Source: Lachnospiraceae bacterium AM48-27BH (lineage in GTDB: Bacteria > Bacillota > Clostridia > Lachnospirales > Lachnospiraceae). Taken from it: a stretch of 64,000 nt of DNA. Positions 1 to 9,111 of this stretch are shown in pieces (positions within the stretch are counted from its first letter, which is position 1; each line of letters starts with the position of its first letter). The position numbers and the translations under genes were made by a program. The notes under the pieces are model-generated. The model was not told the DNA's origin. It searched no databases and saw nothing but the letters and a program-made list of their open reading frames with translations. The DNA lies in assembly GCA_003478355.1 (NCBI GenBank), contig QUFC01000017.1:3398-67397 (forward strand), read 5' to 3'.

Positions 1-1152
1 CATGATCGGTGTCAGGAAATTATTAAATTCATGAGAGATCATGCTGGTCATGGTTCCCAGGGTCTGTACCTTGTCAATATGGCGAAGCTGTTCTTCCCGC
101 TTATGCAACTCCTCCCACGCCGCATTCATCTCTTTTAGATGGCCGACCTCCAGCTCCATGATCTTGCGGTTGCCTGCATTCTGGAAGCTGATGCCCAGAA
201 CAATCGCTGATACCAGCAGTAACAGTCCGGTACCCAGCGTCACATAGTTCTGTGCCCGCTGGATCGGTGCCAGCAGTTCCTCATAATTCAGCGTACAGTT
301 AATGATCCAGATCTCCTCACCTATCTGTCTCTGGATATACGAAATCACTTTCGTGGATTGCATCGGTTTTCCGCTGCCCTCCCACCAGTAGCTGTTTAGC
401 AGACCGCTTCCCTCCTGGTTCTTCCTCTGATCCTGGATCCATTTCTGCAGATCATCATACTGCAGGTTGTATTCCTTATACACTTCTTTTCTTCCATCAA
501 CCGCATCCAGTCCGATCTGGCTCTGGCTTGGATGCATCAGAATGGTTCCATCCAGCTGTTTTACCATAGAATAGCCATTCTCCCCGATCTGGACCGGTTT
601 TACGATCTTTGCATACACATACTCCATCTCAATAGCCGCGATCGCCCATCCATCCATTCCGGTGGTTCCCGCAGGACTGACCAGAAACTGGGTATAATGA
701 TTCTTTTCTGTTAACACTGCAGGAAGAAGCCTGCCCTGATGGCTTTTTCCTTCTTTTCTGTCATACTCCAGGTACTCTTCCAGTTCTTTTTCCACATAAG
801 GATCATAGTCCTTTCCACAGGAATACTTCAGTTTCCCACCCTTATCCAAAAGCGCCACATAAGAAATGGCATCCTGACTCTCACAATAACTTCTGATCTC
901 AGAGTCTTCCAGTTCTTCATTAAAATATAAGGTCAGCTCTTCCAGCTCCCGGTCATAAAAATTCTGCAGGCTGTTTGCCACCGTTTTGGCTGTTGCCAGC
1001 ATATTATCTTCCTGAAGCTTTAAGAGACTGTCTCTGGAATTCCGGAAAATCAGGATATTAAAGGTCAAAAGCACCCCCAGCGCCACGATGCAGAACACTG
1101 CGATTTCCCATTCTGAGTGCCGCTCCTTCCACCAGTTATTGTTCTCTTCCAT
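1..1152 (-). CDS. sensor histidine kinase, N-terminal part (cut by window edge)
   Basis: Membrane sensor kinase of a two-component pair. An open frame of 384 codons runs from ATG at 1152 off the left edge. It shows a first membrane helix at about residues 15-33, an extracytoplasmic Cache-like sensor region, a second helix near residues 300-325, a short linker, and then the dimerisation/phospho-acceptor box. The box reads SHEFNNFLTPI, with the phospho-acceptor His at about residue 374. The ATPase domain lies outside the window. The start is supported by GAGGG about 10 bases upstream, and the response regulator gene ends 2 bases before it, so the two are co-transcribed. The ligand is unknown. 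The citrate-type transporter upstream could be a target, but the sensor is not obviously CitA/DcuS-like. Confidence 0.85.
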   Translation of the reverse strand, partial: MEENNNWWKERHSEWEIAVFCIVALGVLLTFNILIFRNSRDSLLKLQEDNMLATAKTVANSLQNFYDRELEELTLYFNEELEDSEIRSYCESQDAISYVALLDKGGKLKYSCGKDYDPYVEKELEEYLEYDRKEGKSHQGRLLPAVLTEKNHYTQFLVSPAGTTGMDGWAIAAIEMEYVYAKIVKPVQIGENGYSMVKQLDGTILMHPSQSQIGLDAVDGRKEVYKEYNLQYDDLQKWIQDQRKNQEGSGLLNSYWWEGSGKPMQSTKVISYIQRQIGEEIWIINCTLNYEELLAPIQRAQNYVTLGTGLLLLVSAIVLGISFQNAGNRKIMELEVGHLKEMNAAWEELHKREEQLRHIDKVQTLGTMTSMISHEFNNFLTPIM

Positions 1153-1154
1153 TC

Positions 1155-1843
1155 TCAATGTCCCTCAAAAATATATCCAATCCCACGGACCGTTTTTAAA
1201 TATACCGGACTTTTCACATTGTCCTCGATCTTTTCTCTGATTCGTTTTATGTAAACCATTATAGTATTATCATCCACCAGATTCTCATCCCAGACCTGAT
1301 GATATAACTGCTCTTTGGTAAATACTCTTCCCGGATGTTCCATAAAAAAGCGGAATAAGGACAGCTCCCTTGCCGTAAACTGCAGTTTTTCCTCTCCCTT
1401 AAATGCCTCAAGCTCATCAGGTCAAACCGGAAAACTCCCTCCATGATCTGATTTTTATGATTCTGGCTGTAAATACTGTTTCTCCGGATCAATGCCTTTA
1501 CCTTCTGGATCAGAACCGATAAATGAAATGGTTTTGTCAGATAATCATCCGCTCCCATTCCCAGACCCAGGATCTGGTCCATCTCCTCCTGCTTTCCGCT
1601 GAGCATCAGCACGGGAGTCATATCCTCTGCTGCCCGAAGCTTCTGCAGGATCGTATAACCATCCATATCTTCCATCATTACATCCAGGACCACCAGGTCA
1701 TAATGATCTCCTTTCAGCGCTTCCAATGCTTCTTTCCCACAGGATGCCTCCTGCACCTGCATTCCTTCCCTCAAAAACGCAGTTTTTAATGCAAGGCGGA
1801 TGGGCAGTTCATCGTCCACCACCAGAATTTTCTCATTCGCCAT
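1155..1843 (-). pseudogene. OmpR-family response regulator, frameshifted
   Basis: Partner of the adjacent kinase. The receiver domain occupies residues 1-120, with the acidic pair D10/D11, phospho-acceptor D54 and a conserved TKPF lysine. The C-terminal winged-helix DNA-binding domain (KEQLYHQVWDENLVDDNTIM, then TVRGIGYIF) lies in another frame, from about 1409 down to 1155. Adding one G at about 1410 (TTGAG to TTGGAG) joins them into a standard 229-aa regulator (residues SLEAF across the joint). Either the gene is inactivated or this is a sequencing deletion. The clean reading on both sides and the intact cognate kinase favour a very recent event or an error. The start at 1843 has a purine-rich GGAAG upstream. 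Confidence 0.85.
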
Positions 1844-1950
1844 TTTCTTCCAGTCCTTTTACATTCGATAAGAAAATTATACTATTTTCTCTGTTTCTGC
1901 GCAAGCAGATGAATGGGGTTCTGTAATTTTCTGGCATTCCCTATGACACA

Positions 1951-1985
1951 AAAAACGGCGTCAGATTTTACTCCAACACCGTTTA
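1951..1985 (-). terminator. rho-independent terminator of the citrate-type transporter
   Basis: On the minus strand a 9-bp stem (AAACGGTGT pairing with ACGCCGTTT, one G-T pair) is followed directly by a T run. It begins about 28 bases beyond the stop codon of the 2013-3317 gene. Confidence 0.8.
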
Positions 1986-2012
1986 TTCTGTATATCTTAT
2001 ACATTTTTTAAC

Positions 2013-3317
2013 TTATGCCCCTAACGGAACAATTCCTAAGATCACGCCGATGACCAGCATTACGATACTGATACCCCAATAGATCGGGATGCTGAATTTC
2101 ATATGATCTTTTAATTCAACGTCAGTCAGACCAATTGCCAGATAAGTAGCAGGTACTAATGGGCTTACCATCAGAGCCAGGTTCTTACCGATTACCATGG
2201 TCAGTGCTGTACTTAAAGAAGCAACACCGTAAGTCTCGCCAACCTGCATAACCAGTGGCATGATTCCATAGAAGTAAGCGTCAGTACCAATGCACAGGCC
2301 CAGAGGAAGTGCCAGGATACCGAAGATGATGTGGATGAACTGTCCTAAGAAACCTGGGATGATGCTCATGATCGCATTTGCCATCTCAGTTAACATTCCA
2401 GTACCATCGAAGATACCTACCATAGCGCCTGCACTGAACAGAGTTGCGGAAATGATCAGTGCTGCAGGAGCATGCTTCTTTACCAGCTTGTCCTGAGTTT
2501 TCAGATTCGGGTAGTTAACAGCCAGAGCTAAGCTCAGTGCGATCATAAATGCAACATAGCTTGTTACCAGACCAGCAGACAGAACTGCGATCAGGGCAAT
2601 GGTCAGAGCCAGGTTGAAGATTAACAGTTTTGGTCTTCTTAAAGCGATCTCTTCATCCTTTGTCTTCTGATCCTGCTCAACCTTCTCACCTTTACCGGCA
2701 CCGGCGCCCTGTTTGATCGCCAGCATACCAAGTAAAACAGCAACTACGATGTTGAAGATCAGACCTACAATCTGGATCGGGATTAAAATGTGCCATAAAT
2801 CGTTAGCATCCATAGAAAGAACCGTTGCTGCACGCGCTACCGGACCGCCCCAAGGAAGCAGGTTCATAACGCCCATACATGCACCAGTCAGGCACAGTAA
2901 GATCTTTGTGTCGATCTTCATTGCCTTGTATACAGGATACAGCGCTGGGATCGTGATCAGAACAGTGGTTGCGGTTGTACCATCTAAGTGAGCGATGGTT
3001 GCGATGATAGCGGTTGCAACGGTTACTGCGATTACGTTGTTGCCAGCTTTCTTTACCAGGAAGTTTACAATTACATCAAACATTCCGGTATCGGACATAA
3101 CGCCGAAATAAATAACCGAGAAGATAAATAAAATACCATTGTTGGTGGTTGTCTTAACACCTTCCTTGATGAAGTCCGCGATTTCAACAGGTCCGTGACC
3201 CAGAATCAGCGCGGCAACTGCCGGAATAACAGTTAATACAACGATTGGTGACATCTTGCCTTTTAAAAGCAGTGCCACAATACAAATGATCATAGCAAAT
3301 CCAACGACTGCGACCAT
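2013..3317 (-). CDS. CitMHS-family citrate/metal-citrate:proton symporter
   Basis: Predicted inner-membrane secondary transporter of 434 aa, very hydrophobic, with about 11-12 helices and a charged cytoplasmic loop near residues 205-225. The family couples uptake of citrate, often as a divalent-metal complex, to protons. Family-like features seen are the conserved loop DGTTATTVLITIPALYP (about residues 112-128) and NLLPWGGPVARAATV (about 150-165). The length is normal for the family. The start has AAGGGGG six bases upstream, and the gene ends in its own terminator. The exact substrate (citrate, isocitrate or another tricarboxylate) cannot be read from sequence. The two-component genes downstream on the same strand may regulate it, which is inference from proximity. 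Confidence 0.85.
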   Translation of the reverse strand: MVAVVGFAMIICIVALLLKGKMSPIVVLTVIPAVAALILGHGPVEIADFIKEGVKTTTNNGILFIFSVIYFGVMSDTGMFDVIVNFLVKKAGNNVIAVTVATAIIATIAHLDGTTATTVLITIPALYPVYKAMKIDTKILLCLTGACMGVMNLLPWGGPVARAATVLSMDANDLWHILIPIQIVGLIFNIVVAVLLGMLAIKQGAGAGKGEKVEQDQKTKDEEIALRRPKLLIFNLALTIALIAVLSAGLVTSYVAFMIALSLALAVNYPNLKTQDKLVKKHAPAALIISATLFSAGAMVGIFDGTGMLTEMANAIMSIIPGFLGQFIHIIFGILALPLGLCIGTDAYFYGIMPLVMQVGETYGVASLSTALTMVIGKNLALMVSPLVPATYLAIGLTDVELKDHMKFSIPIYWGISIVMLVIGVILGIVPLGA

Positions 3318-3441
3318 AATGTACCCCCTTTTCCCTTATGCTTTTGTTTTTTGATATCTTAATAATACTCGATCAGTCTGAATAGATTCTGACCGGATTC
3401 TTACAAACTGTTAAGATTAGGGATGGGGTGCAGAAAGTTAC

Positions 3442-3585
3442 GCCGGAGGCAGGAGCACATACGTGACAGCGGGCGCGCTTTCGCTCTGGGAAACTCGCTG
3501 CCGCACATAAGGCGCTAAAAGACAGCGCCTAAGTGTGGGCGGTTTTCCAAGGCCCGCCTTACACGTATGTGCTCCTGCCTCCGGC
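3442..3585. repeat. 144-bp long imperfect palindrome with perfect 24-bp outer arms
   Basis: Outer arms 3442-3465 and 3562-3585 are perfect inverted copies (24 bp). The interior continues the pairing imperfectly: GCGGGC with GCCCGC, GGCGCT with AGCGCC around a 7-base loop at about 3516-3522. The whole could fold into one GC-rich hairpin. It sits between the transporter promoter region and the terminator of the amino acid ABC operon, outside any gene. It could be an extragenic palindromic repeat, a MITE-like remnant or a structured RNA. Sequence alone does not decide. Confidence 0.75.
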
Positions 3586-3601
3586 TGTGTACTGGCTGCG
3601 T

Positions 3602-3655
3602 TAGAAAAAAAGAATGGAGTGCTGAAAACGCCTGGTGGGCGTTTTTGAGCACTCC
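3602..3655 (-). terminator. rho-independent terminator of the amino acid ABC operon
   Basis: The minus strand reads a stem GGAGTGCT...AGCACTCC with an inner AACGCC/GGCGTT arm and a 4-base loop, followed by a run of seven T. It lies about 30 bases past the stop of the ATPase gene. Confidence 0.8.
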
Positions 3656-3684
3656 TGGTATACATATATCAATATATCAATATT

Positions 3685-4431
3685 TTATAATACTTTTCCT
3701 AAGAAGTTTTTCAGTCTTTCGTTCTTTGGATGTGCGAAGAATTCTGCCGGGGCATTTTCTTCTACGAAATAGCCTTCATCCATGAACATAACTCTGGTAG
3801 ATACTTCTCTTGCGAAGCCCATCTCGTGGGTTACAACTACCATGGTCATCTTCTGGTCTGCCAGGTCTCGCATAACGTTTAATACCTCGCCTACCATCTC
3901 CGGGTCCAGAGCGGAGGTCGGCTCATCGAAGAGCATCACGTCCGGCTTCATGCACAGGGCGCGGACAATGGCGATACGCTGTTTCTGACCGCCGGATAAC
4001 TGGTTCGGATATGCATTCGCACGATCTGCCAGTCCGACGCGCTCTAATAAGCGCATAGCCTCTGCTTCTGCATCCTTCTGGGAAACACCCTGGAGTTTCA
4101 TAGGAGCGATCGTCAGATTCTTCATGATGGTCATGTGCGGGAACAGATTGAACTGCTGGAACACCATGCCCATCTTCTGACGATGCTTATCGATGTCAGT
4201 TTTTGGATCGGTGATATCAACACCCTCGAAGAGGATCTTACCTGATGTTGGCTCCTCTAAGCGGTTTAAGCACCGTAAAAAGGTACTTTTACCGGAACCG
4301 GACGGGCCAATGACGCAAACCACATCACCTTTATAAATGTCTACATTAATATCTTTTAATACGTTTAAATCGCCAAATGCTTTGCCCAGGTGCTGCACCT
4401 GGATCAATGGCTGTCTCTCATTAGTGGTCAC
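3685..4431 (-). CDS. glnQ: polar amino acid ABC transporter, ATP-binding protein (GlnQ type)
   Basis: Cytoplasmic ATPase (248 aa) that powers uptake of a polar amino acid. It has Walker [10 protein letters not shown] (about residues 42-50), Q-loop [11 protein letters not shown], signature [11 protein letters not shown], Walker [16 protein letters not shown] and switch His in VVTHEMGF. This is the canonical GlnQ/ArtP/HisP pattern. The GTG start at 4431 has GGAGG 10 bases upstream and overlaps the permease gene by 11 bases, so translation is coupled. It is the last gene of the operon binding protein-permease-ATPase. Substrate choice among Gln, Arg, His or Cys is not resolved. Confidence 0.93.
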   Translation of the reverse strand: MTTNERQPLIQVQHLGKAFGDLNVLKDINVDIYKGDVVCVIGPSGSGKSTFLRCLNRLEEPTSGKILFEGVDITDPKTDIDKHRQKMGMVFQQFNLFPHMTIMKNLTIAPMKLQGVSQKDAEAEAMRLLERVGLADRANAYPNQLSGGQKQRIAIVRALCMKPDVMLFDEPTSALDPEMVGEVLNVMRDLADQKMTMVVVTHEMGFAREVSTRVMFMDEGYFVEENAPAEFFAHPKNERLKNFLGKVL

Positions 4432-5113
4432 TGTTTCTTAACCTCCTCTCCAGTTTCTGTACAAAGAACGTAAATACCATAACCAGTACCAGATAGATCA
4501 GCGCTGCCGCGATCAATGGCATAAATGCGCTGTAGGTACGGCTTCGGATAATATCTGCACCCTTGGTCAGATCCTGGATCGCAATATAACCAGCTACGGA
4601 TGTCTCTTTTAACAATCCGATAAACTCATTGCCCAGAGCCGGTAAGACATTTTTGAATGCCTGCGGCATCACGATGTAAAACATCGTCTGTGGATAATTG
4701 AAACCTAAGCTTCGTCCTGCCTCAAACTGACCATTATCAATCGACATGATACCGCTTCGGAAGATCTCAGCTACATATGCACCGGAGTTAATACCGAATG
4801 CAATGACCGCTACCAGGGTCTTGTCGATCTTTACGGAACCAAATACGACGAAGTAAATAATCAGTAGCTGGACCAGAACTGGTGTTCCACGGATCACAGT
4901 CAGATAGACCTTGCAAAGGGCATTTAAAACACCCAGCTTATGGGTCTTATCGTAAGTGGAACGAACCACTGCGATCAAAAATCCGAGAAAAATACCGATC
5001 AATACTGCAAAAAAGGTGATTCTTAAAGTATTAAAAAGACCATCTGTAATATACTTCCATCGGTCATCCTCTATAAAGTTCTGATAAAAGGATGCTGTAA
5101 AATTATCCATCAT
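4421..5113 (-). CDS. glnP: polar amino acid ABC transporter, permease (GlnP/HisM type)
   Basis: Membrane subunit, 230 aa, of an amino acid importer. It has about five helices, the first at about residues 28-50. The EAA loop ([20 protein letters not shown], about residues 131-150) is the contact site for the ATPase. The tail [15 protein letters not shown] is typical of the HisMQ family. It lies 35 bases downstream of the binding-protein gene and overlaps the ATPase gene. Length and motifs are normal. Confidence 0.92.
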   Translation of the reverse strand: MMDNFTASFYQNFIEDDRWKYITDGLFNTLRITFFAVLIGIFLGFLIAVVRSTYDKTHKLGVLNALCKVYLTVIRGTPVLVQLLIIYFVVFGSVKIDKTLVAVIAFGINSGAYVAEIFRSGIMSIDNGQFEAGRSLGFNYPQTMFYIVMPQAFKNVLPALGNEFIGLLKETSVAGYIAIQDLTKGADIIRSRTYSAFMPLIAAALIYLVLVMVFTFFVQKLERRLRNSDH

Positions 5114-5148
5114 CGTATCTGATTCCCCTTACTTCCTTTTTTCAGTGA

Positions 5149-5996
5149 TTATTCCTCACTGCTGTACTTGTCAATGATGCTCTGGATCTCACCAGCTTCA
5201 GTTAACTCTGCCAGTGCTTTGTTTACTTTCTCTACTAACTCAGTGTTGCCTTTCTTAACTACATATGCGTAATCCTCAGAGGTCAGTGGCTCATCCAAAA
5301 GTTTGATGCCTTCATTCTCGTTTACGAATACTTTTGCAGGCTCCTGATCGATAACAACTGCATCAATCTTGCCCTGAAGAAGTGCCTGAACTGCCTCGAA
5401 GCCTTTGCCGTAACGCTCTACAGTAGAACCATCTGCCTCATACTCGGAAGCATATAAGTCACCAGTGTACCTAACTGAACACCGATAGATTTACCCTTTA
5501 AATCATCTGGTCCTGCGATGTCGCTATCATCTTTTACGATGATCAACTGTGCTGCGGTTGCGTAAACATCAGAGAAATCAACGTTTTTCTTACGGTCCTC
5601 TGTTATCGTGATTCCGCCTGCACCGATATCAGCCTTACCGGAAACGACCTCTGGGATGATGGAATCAAATGCAACATCCTCGATCTCCATGGTCATTCCT
5701 AATTTTGCTGCGATGGCATCACAGATCTCTACGTCGATACCTACGATCTCACCACCATCATGATATACATATGGAGGGAACTCTGCGTTGGTTACCATAA
5801 CCAGTGTGCCGCCTGCAGCCTCAGTCTCAGCTTCGCTGCTTGCTGCTTCTGTTGTCTCGGTTGCTGCTGCCCCTGCTGCGGTTGTAGCTGCCTCAGTTGC
5901 TGCTGCAGTTGTCTCAGTCTTGGATCCGCCGCTGCATGCTGTCATGGATGCAGCCATCAGTGCTGCCATTGCTAATGCGATTGCCTGTTTTTTCAT
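5149..5996 (-). pseudogene. amino acid ABC transporter substrate-binding lipoprotein, frameshifted
   Basis: Secreted, lipid-anchored binding protein of the SBP_bac_3 family. The signal peptide ends in a lipobox (MTACSGG) and is followed by a long Thr/Ala/Glu linker. The binding domain opens with VMVTNAEFPPYVY and contains the usual GVQLGT ligand segment. The frame breaks at about 5467. Adding one A (GGTACACTGG to GGTACAACTGG) restores GTTGDLYASEYEADG and a complete 282-aa protein ending IIDKYSSEE. The start at 5996 is chosen for GAGGAGG nine bases upstream, though the frame stays open to 6014. The partner permease and ATPase are intact, so a sequencing deletion is plausible. Confidence 0.85.
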
Positions 5997-6127
5997 AAAT
6001 GTCATCCTCCTCAAGCTTTCTCATATATATGCATCTTTGATGCATAACTATAAATAAGTGATAGACCCTATTATAAGACTTTTTTCAAATTAATCAAGTA
6101 CAACTTTTTATTTTTTTCCGTTTTTTG

Positions 6128-6136
6128 TGCTATAAT
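6128..6136 (+). promoter_or_regulatory. extended -10 promoter element for the YwaF-like gene
   Basis: TGCTATAAT, a perfect TATAAT with TG extension, lies about 60 bases before the start of the 6199 gene. No good -35 box is seen. Confidence 0.5.
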
Positions 6137-6198
6137 AGGGATATTCAGCGAAATCACCAAAAGCCGAATGCATAAATACTTATTTTGGAGGAATTTTT

Positions 6199-6942
6199 AT
6201 GCATGCTTTTTTACAAAAAACAGCCTGGACAATGACTGTTCCCCGCCCATATTCCTGTTTTCACTTGCTTTTCTGCGGAGTCGGCATCATTCTCGTTGGT
6301 TTTCTTGTGCATATTTTATGCAGAAAATGTTATAAAATACCATACGTGCCTTTCTACGGCTGCGGCCTGGTCCTGGCTCTTGGAGAGCTATATAAACAGT
6401 TATTTTTATACCAGATCGTCAATCAGGGATGCTACGACTGGTGGTACTTCCCCATGCAGCTTTGCAGTACCCCCATGTATTTATGCATAATATTAATTTT
6501 TATGCATAAAAGCAGTCCTATCACCCGCACCATCTGCACCTATCTCCAGGATTTTTCCCTTCTGGGAGGCATCATGGCACTGGCAGAACCATCCGGTCTA
6601 ATGCAGCCTTACGTGTCACTGACCGTTCACGGACTGACCTGGCACCTGATCCTGATCTTCATCGGTCTTTACTGCCACCGGTGTGGTCTTGCCGGAAAAA
6701 GCTGGCGGGAATACGCAAAAACACTGCCATTACTGACAGTGTTTCTCGCTTTTGCTTCTATTATTAATGTCACCACTCATGGCCAGGCAGACATGTTCTA
6801 CATCTCGCCCTTCTATCCGGTGACCCAGATATTTTTCTATCAGGTATCACTGCTCATAGGCACTGGCGCCGGAATCGGTTTTTATATCTTCTCCATCTGC
6901 CTGGGTGGGTGGATCATCCATTACTGTCTTGGAAAGCTGTAA
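6199..6942 (+). CDS. YwaF/TIGR02206-type integral membrane protein
   Basis: Predicted seven-helix membrane protein of 247 aa, function unknown. It shows the family pattern: an aromatic-rich segment CYDWWYFPMQLCSTPMYLC (about residues 79-97), where an intramembrane QLC..P motif is conserved, plus NVTTHGQADMFYISP late in the chain. The start is preceded by TTGGAGGAATTTTT, a good Shine-Dalgarno. Its 3' end overlaps the convergent deacetylase gene by 22 bases. It has its own promoter-like element and no operon partner. Confidence 0.75.
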   Translation: MHAFLQKTAWTMTVPRPYSCFHLLFCGVGIILVGFLVHILCRKCYKIPYVPFYGCGLVLALGELYKQLFLYQIVNQGCYDWWYFPMQLCSTPMYLCIILIFMHKSSPITRTICTYLQDFSLLGGIMALAEPSGLMQPYVSLTVHGLTWHLILIFIGLYCHRCGLAGKSWREYAKTLPLLTVFLAFASIINVTTHGQADMFYISPFYPVTQIFFYQVSLLIGTGAGIGFYIFSICLGGWIIHYCLGKL

Positions 6943-7871
6943 TAGATCTTGCCATTTTCCATACCGCCCCGGTACTGAGCAAGCTCACTGACTGTCACCA
7001 GCTGATAGCCCTGCTCCACCAATTTCGGGATAATGGCTACTGCTGCATCACCGCTGGCATTGTATAACTCATGCATCAGCACGATGTCGCCGTCTTTTAC
7101 ATGACCAAGAACTGCATCAATGCTCTTCTGGGCATTCCTGGTCTTCCAGTCCAGGGTATCGATACTCCACAAAACGATCGGTGCATCCACATTGGCTATT
7201 ACGGTGGCATTCTTGCATCCACCCGGCAGACGGACCGTGGCTGCTCCTTTGCCGGAAGCGTCCGTGATGGCCTGATTGCCCTTCTGGATCTGTTCCCGGA
7301 TCTGTGCTGCATCTAATTTATTCAAATACTTATGATTATTGGTATGATTGCCAATCTCATGACCTTCCGCCACCATTCTCTGCAGCTCTGCCTGATAGCT
7401 GGCACAACGTTCACCGACTACATAGAAGGTTGCCTTGCCGCCGTACTGTGCCAGACAATCCATGATCCGGTTTCCAACCGGCGCATAAGGACCATCATCG
7501 AACGTTAAGGCTACCATTGGCTTATCCGGGTCAATCTGGCGTCCATTATCTGTCTGGGCATTGTCTGTTGTCCCTGGAGCTGCTGTCTGGGACGGATCTG
7601 CTGACGATCCCTGTGAACTCTGTGCATCATTTGTATTTTCCAGGTTTGAGTTCTGTGCATCACCCGGCATCACTCCTGGCTGTTCCACAATCGTTCCATC
7701 TTCATTTTTCCACTGGGCAACACCCGGGCCTCCCTCCATATTGATCCATTCCCCCGCGATCAGAGATCTTCCAGCCGCCTGGGCATCAAATGTTACTCCA
7801 AATGTCAGTGTCCCCGCAAGCGCCAGTCCAAATACGGCTGCGATCCACTGCCCTCTCTTCATTTTTCTCAT
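6921..7871 (-). CDS. polysaccharide deacetylase (NodB domain), secreted
   Basis: Likely cell-wall N-acetylglucosamine or related deacetylase, 316 aa. It has a basic N-terminus and a signal peptide or anchor at about residues 8-32. A linker rich in Ser/Gln/Asn follows, then a NodB homology domain from about residue 115. Active-site motifs are TFDDGP (catalytic Asp and metal Asp), HTNNH (metal His pair), RLPGG (in place of the usual RxPYG), DTLDW, and LMHELY in the last motif where LHD/LHE is usual. GAGGA seven bases upstream supports the start. The last 22 bases overlap the convergent YwaF-like gene. Confidence 0.88.
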   Translation of the reverse strand: MRKMKRGQWIAAVFGLALAGTLTFGVTFDAQAAGRSLIAGEWINMEGGPGVAQWKNEDGTIVEQPGVMPGDAQNSNLENTNDAQSSQGSSADPSQTAAPGTTDNAQTDNGRQIDPDKPMVALTFDDGPYAPVGNRIMDCLAQYGGKATFYVVGERCASYQAELQRMVAEGHEIGNHTNNHKYLNKLDAAQIREQIQKGNQAITDASGKGAATVRLPGGCKNATVIANVDAPIVLWSIDTLDWKTRNAQKSIDAVLGHVKDGDIVLMHELYNASGDAAVAIIPKLVEQGYQLVTVSELAQYRGGMENGKIYYSFPRQ

Positions 7872-8209
7872 AAGATCATCCTCTTTTCCCTCTTACTCGC
7901 GATTGATCTTCCCTGTGTCTTTGATGGTCTGTATTCCCGCCACCAGCCACATTTCATTCCTTCTCCCATCGCCCTATCAGTATACTGTTTCTTCCTATAA
8001 AAAGCAAACCAATTAAGGGAATCTTCAGAATGAGTCATATTTTCGTCAGAATTACATATTTTCAATTTTTACCATTCTTATTTTGTGTATTTTCATAGCA
8101 GCAGATTTTAATTTTTTATTTTCTTTGTGATATTGTAGCATTTTTATCAATTACGTGTTATAATTTTAACCATCTTGCACATTGTTTTTTATCAATTAGG
8201 AGGATCCAC
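7872..8209. other. intergenic region between divergent deacetylase and hydrogenase genes
   Basis: 338 AT-rich bases holding the promoters of both flanking genes. A TATAAT at 8159-8164, with TTGTAG 20 bases upstream, is a weak candidate for the hydrogenase operon promoter. A 65-codon frame on the minus strand has no supporting features and is not called. Confidence 0.4.
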
Positions 8210-8704
8210 ATGACTTGTAAAAAAGATCACGTTCCTTTCAATGGTACACCAGAACAGGAAAAAGCTTTAAAAGAGGTGATTGCCCAGTTAAAGGACACCA
8301 AAGGCGCACTGATGCCGATCATGCAGCATGCCCAGGACATCTACGGCTATCTGCCTATTGAAGTTCAGACCATGATATCCGATGAAACCGGGATTCCCCT
8401 GGAAAAAATCTACGGTGTTTCCACCTTTTATTCCCAGTTTGCCCTGCAGCCAAAAGGCAAATATCAGATTTCTGTCTGCCTTGGCACCGCCTGCTACGTG
8501 AAAGGCTCTGGCGCGATTTTAAGCAAATTAGAGGAGCTTCTGGGAATTACCAACGGCGAATGTACACCGGATGGACGCTTTTCTTTAGATTCCTGCCGCT
8601 GTGTCGGCGCCTGCGGCCTTGCGCCAGTCATGATGGTCAACGATGAAGTTTATGGCCGTCTTGTTCCCGATGACATTCCTGGCATTCTTGCCAAATACAA
8701 ATAG
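8210..8704 (+). CDS. hndA: bifurcating [FeFe] hydrogenase, NuoE-like subunit
   Basis: First gene of an NAD- and ferredoxin-linked hydrogenase operon, 164 aa. It has an N-terminal helical region and a thioredoxin-fold [2Fe-2S] domain. Two cysteine pairs are visible: CLGTAC (about residues 92-97) and CRCVGAC (about 133-139), the NuoE/HndA/HydC pattern. The subunit relays electrons within the complex. The start has AGGAGG eight bases upstream. The next gene begins 18 bases after the stop. Confidence 0.92.
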   Translation: MTCKKDHVPFNGTPEQEKALKEVIAQLKDTKGALMPIMQHAQDIYGYLPIEVQTMISDETGIPLEKIYGVSTFYSQFALQPKGKYQISVCLGTACYVKGSGAILSKLEELLGITNGECTPDGRFSLDSCRCVGACGLAPVMMVNDEVYGRLVPDDIPGILAKYK

Positions 8705-8722
8705 AAACGGAGGTATTTCCCT

Positions 8723-9100
8723 ATGAAAACTCTTGAAGAACTTCAGGCAGTCCGTGAAACATATCACAAACAATTAAACCTCCGCCGTGAGGACCACACC
8801 CGTACCCGCGTGATCGTCGCCATGGATACCTGTGGGATTGCAAGCGGGGCAAAACCGGTTCTGATGACATTTTCCGATCTGGTCCAGGAACAAAACCTGA
8901 CTGACCGCTTCTGCGTCCTGCAGTCCGGCTGCATCGGCCTGTGTAAATATGAACCGGTCGTGCAGATCGAAGAACCAGGAAAGCCAACGGTTACCTACAT
9001 CCGTATGACACCGGATAAGGCAAAAGAAGTTCTGGAACGCCATCTCTTAGGCGGACAGATCATTGACCAATACACCCTCGACTACGCAGATCACCAATAG
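8723..9100 (+). CDS. hndB: (2Fe-2S) ferredoxin-like subunit of the hydrogenase complex
   Basis: Small thioredoxin-like [2Fe-2S] protein of 125 aa. The four expected cysteines are visible in DTCGIASG and in CVLQSGCIGLC. It corresponds to HndB of the four-subunit NADP-reducing hydrogenase of Desulfovibrio fructosivorans and to the small second gene of many clostridial bifurcating sets. A good GGAGG precedes the start. It sits in the operon 18 bases after the NuoE-like gene and 11 before the NuoF-like gene. Confidence 0.85.
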   Translation: MKTLEELQAVRETYHKQLNLRREDHTRTRVIVAMDTCGIASGAKPVLMTFSDLVQEQNLTDRFCVLQSGCIGLCKYEPVVQIEEPGKPTVTYIRMTPDKAKEVLERHLLGGQIIDQYTLDYADHQ

Positions 9101-9111
9101 GAGGTTCTCAT

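Noticed and set aside
3438..3665. 75-codon minus-strand frame over the long palindrome
   Set aside because: It is made almost entirely of palindrome and terminator sequence, without a ribosome site.
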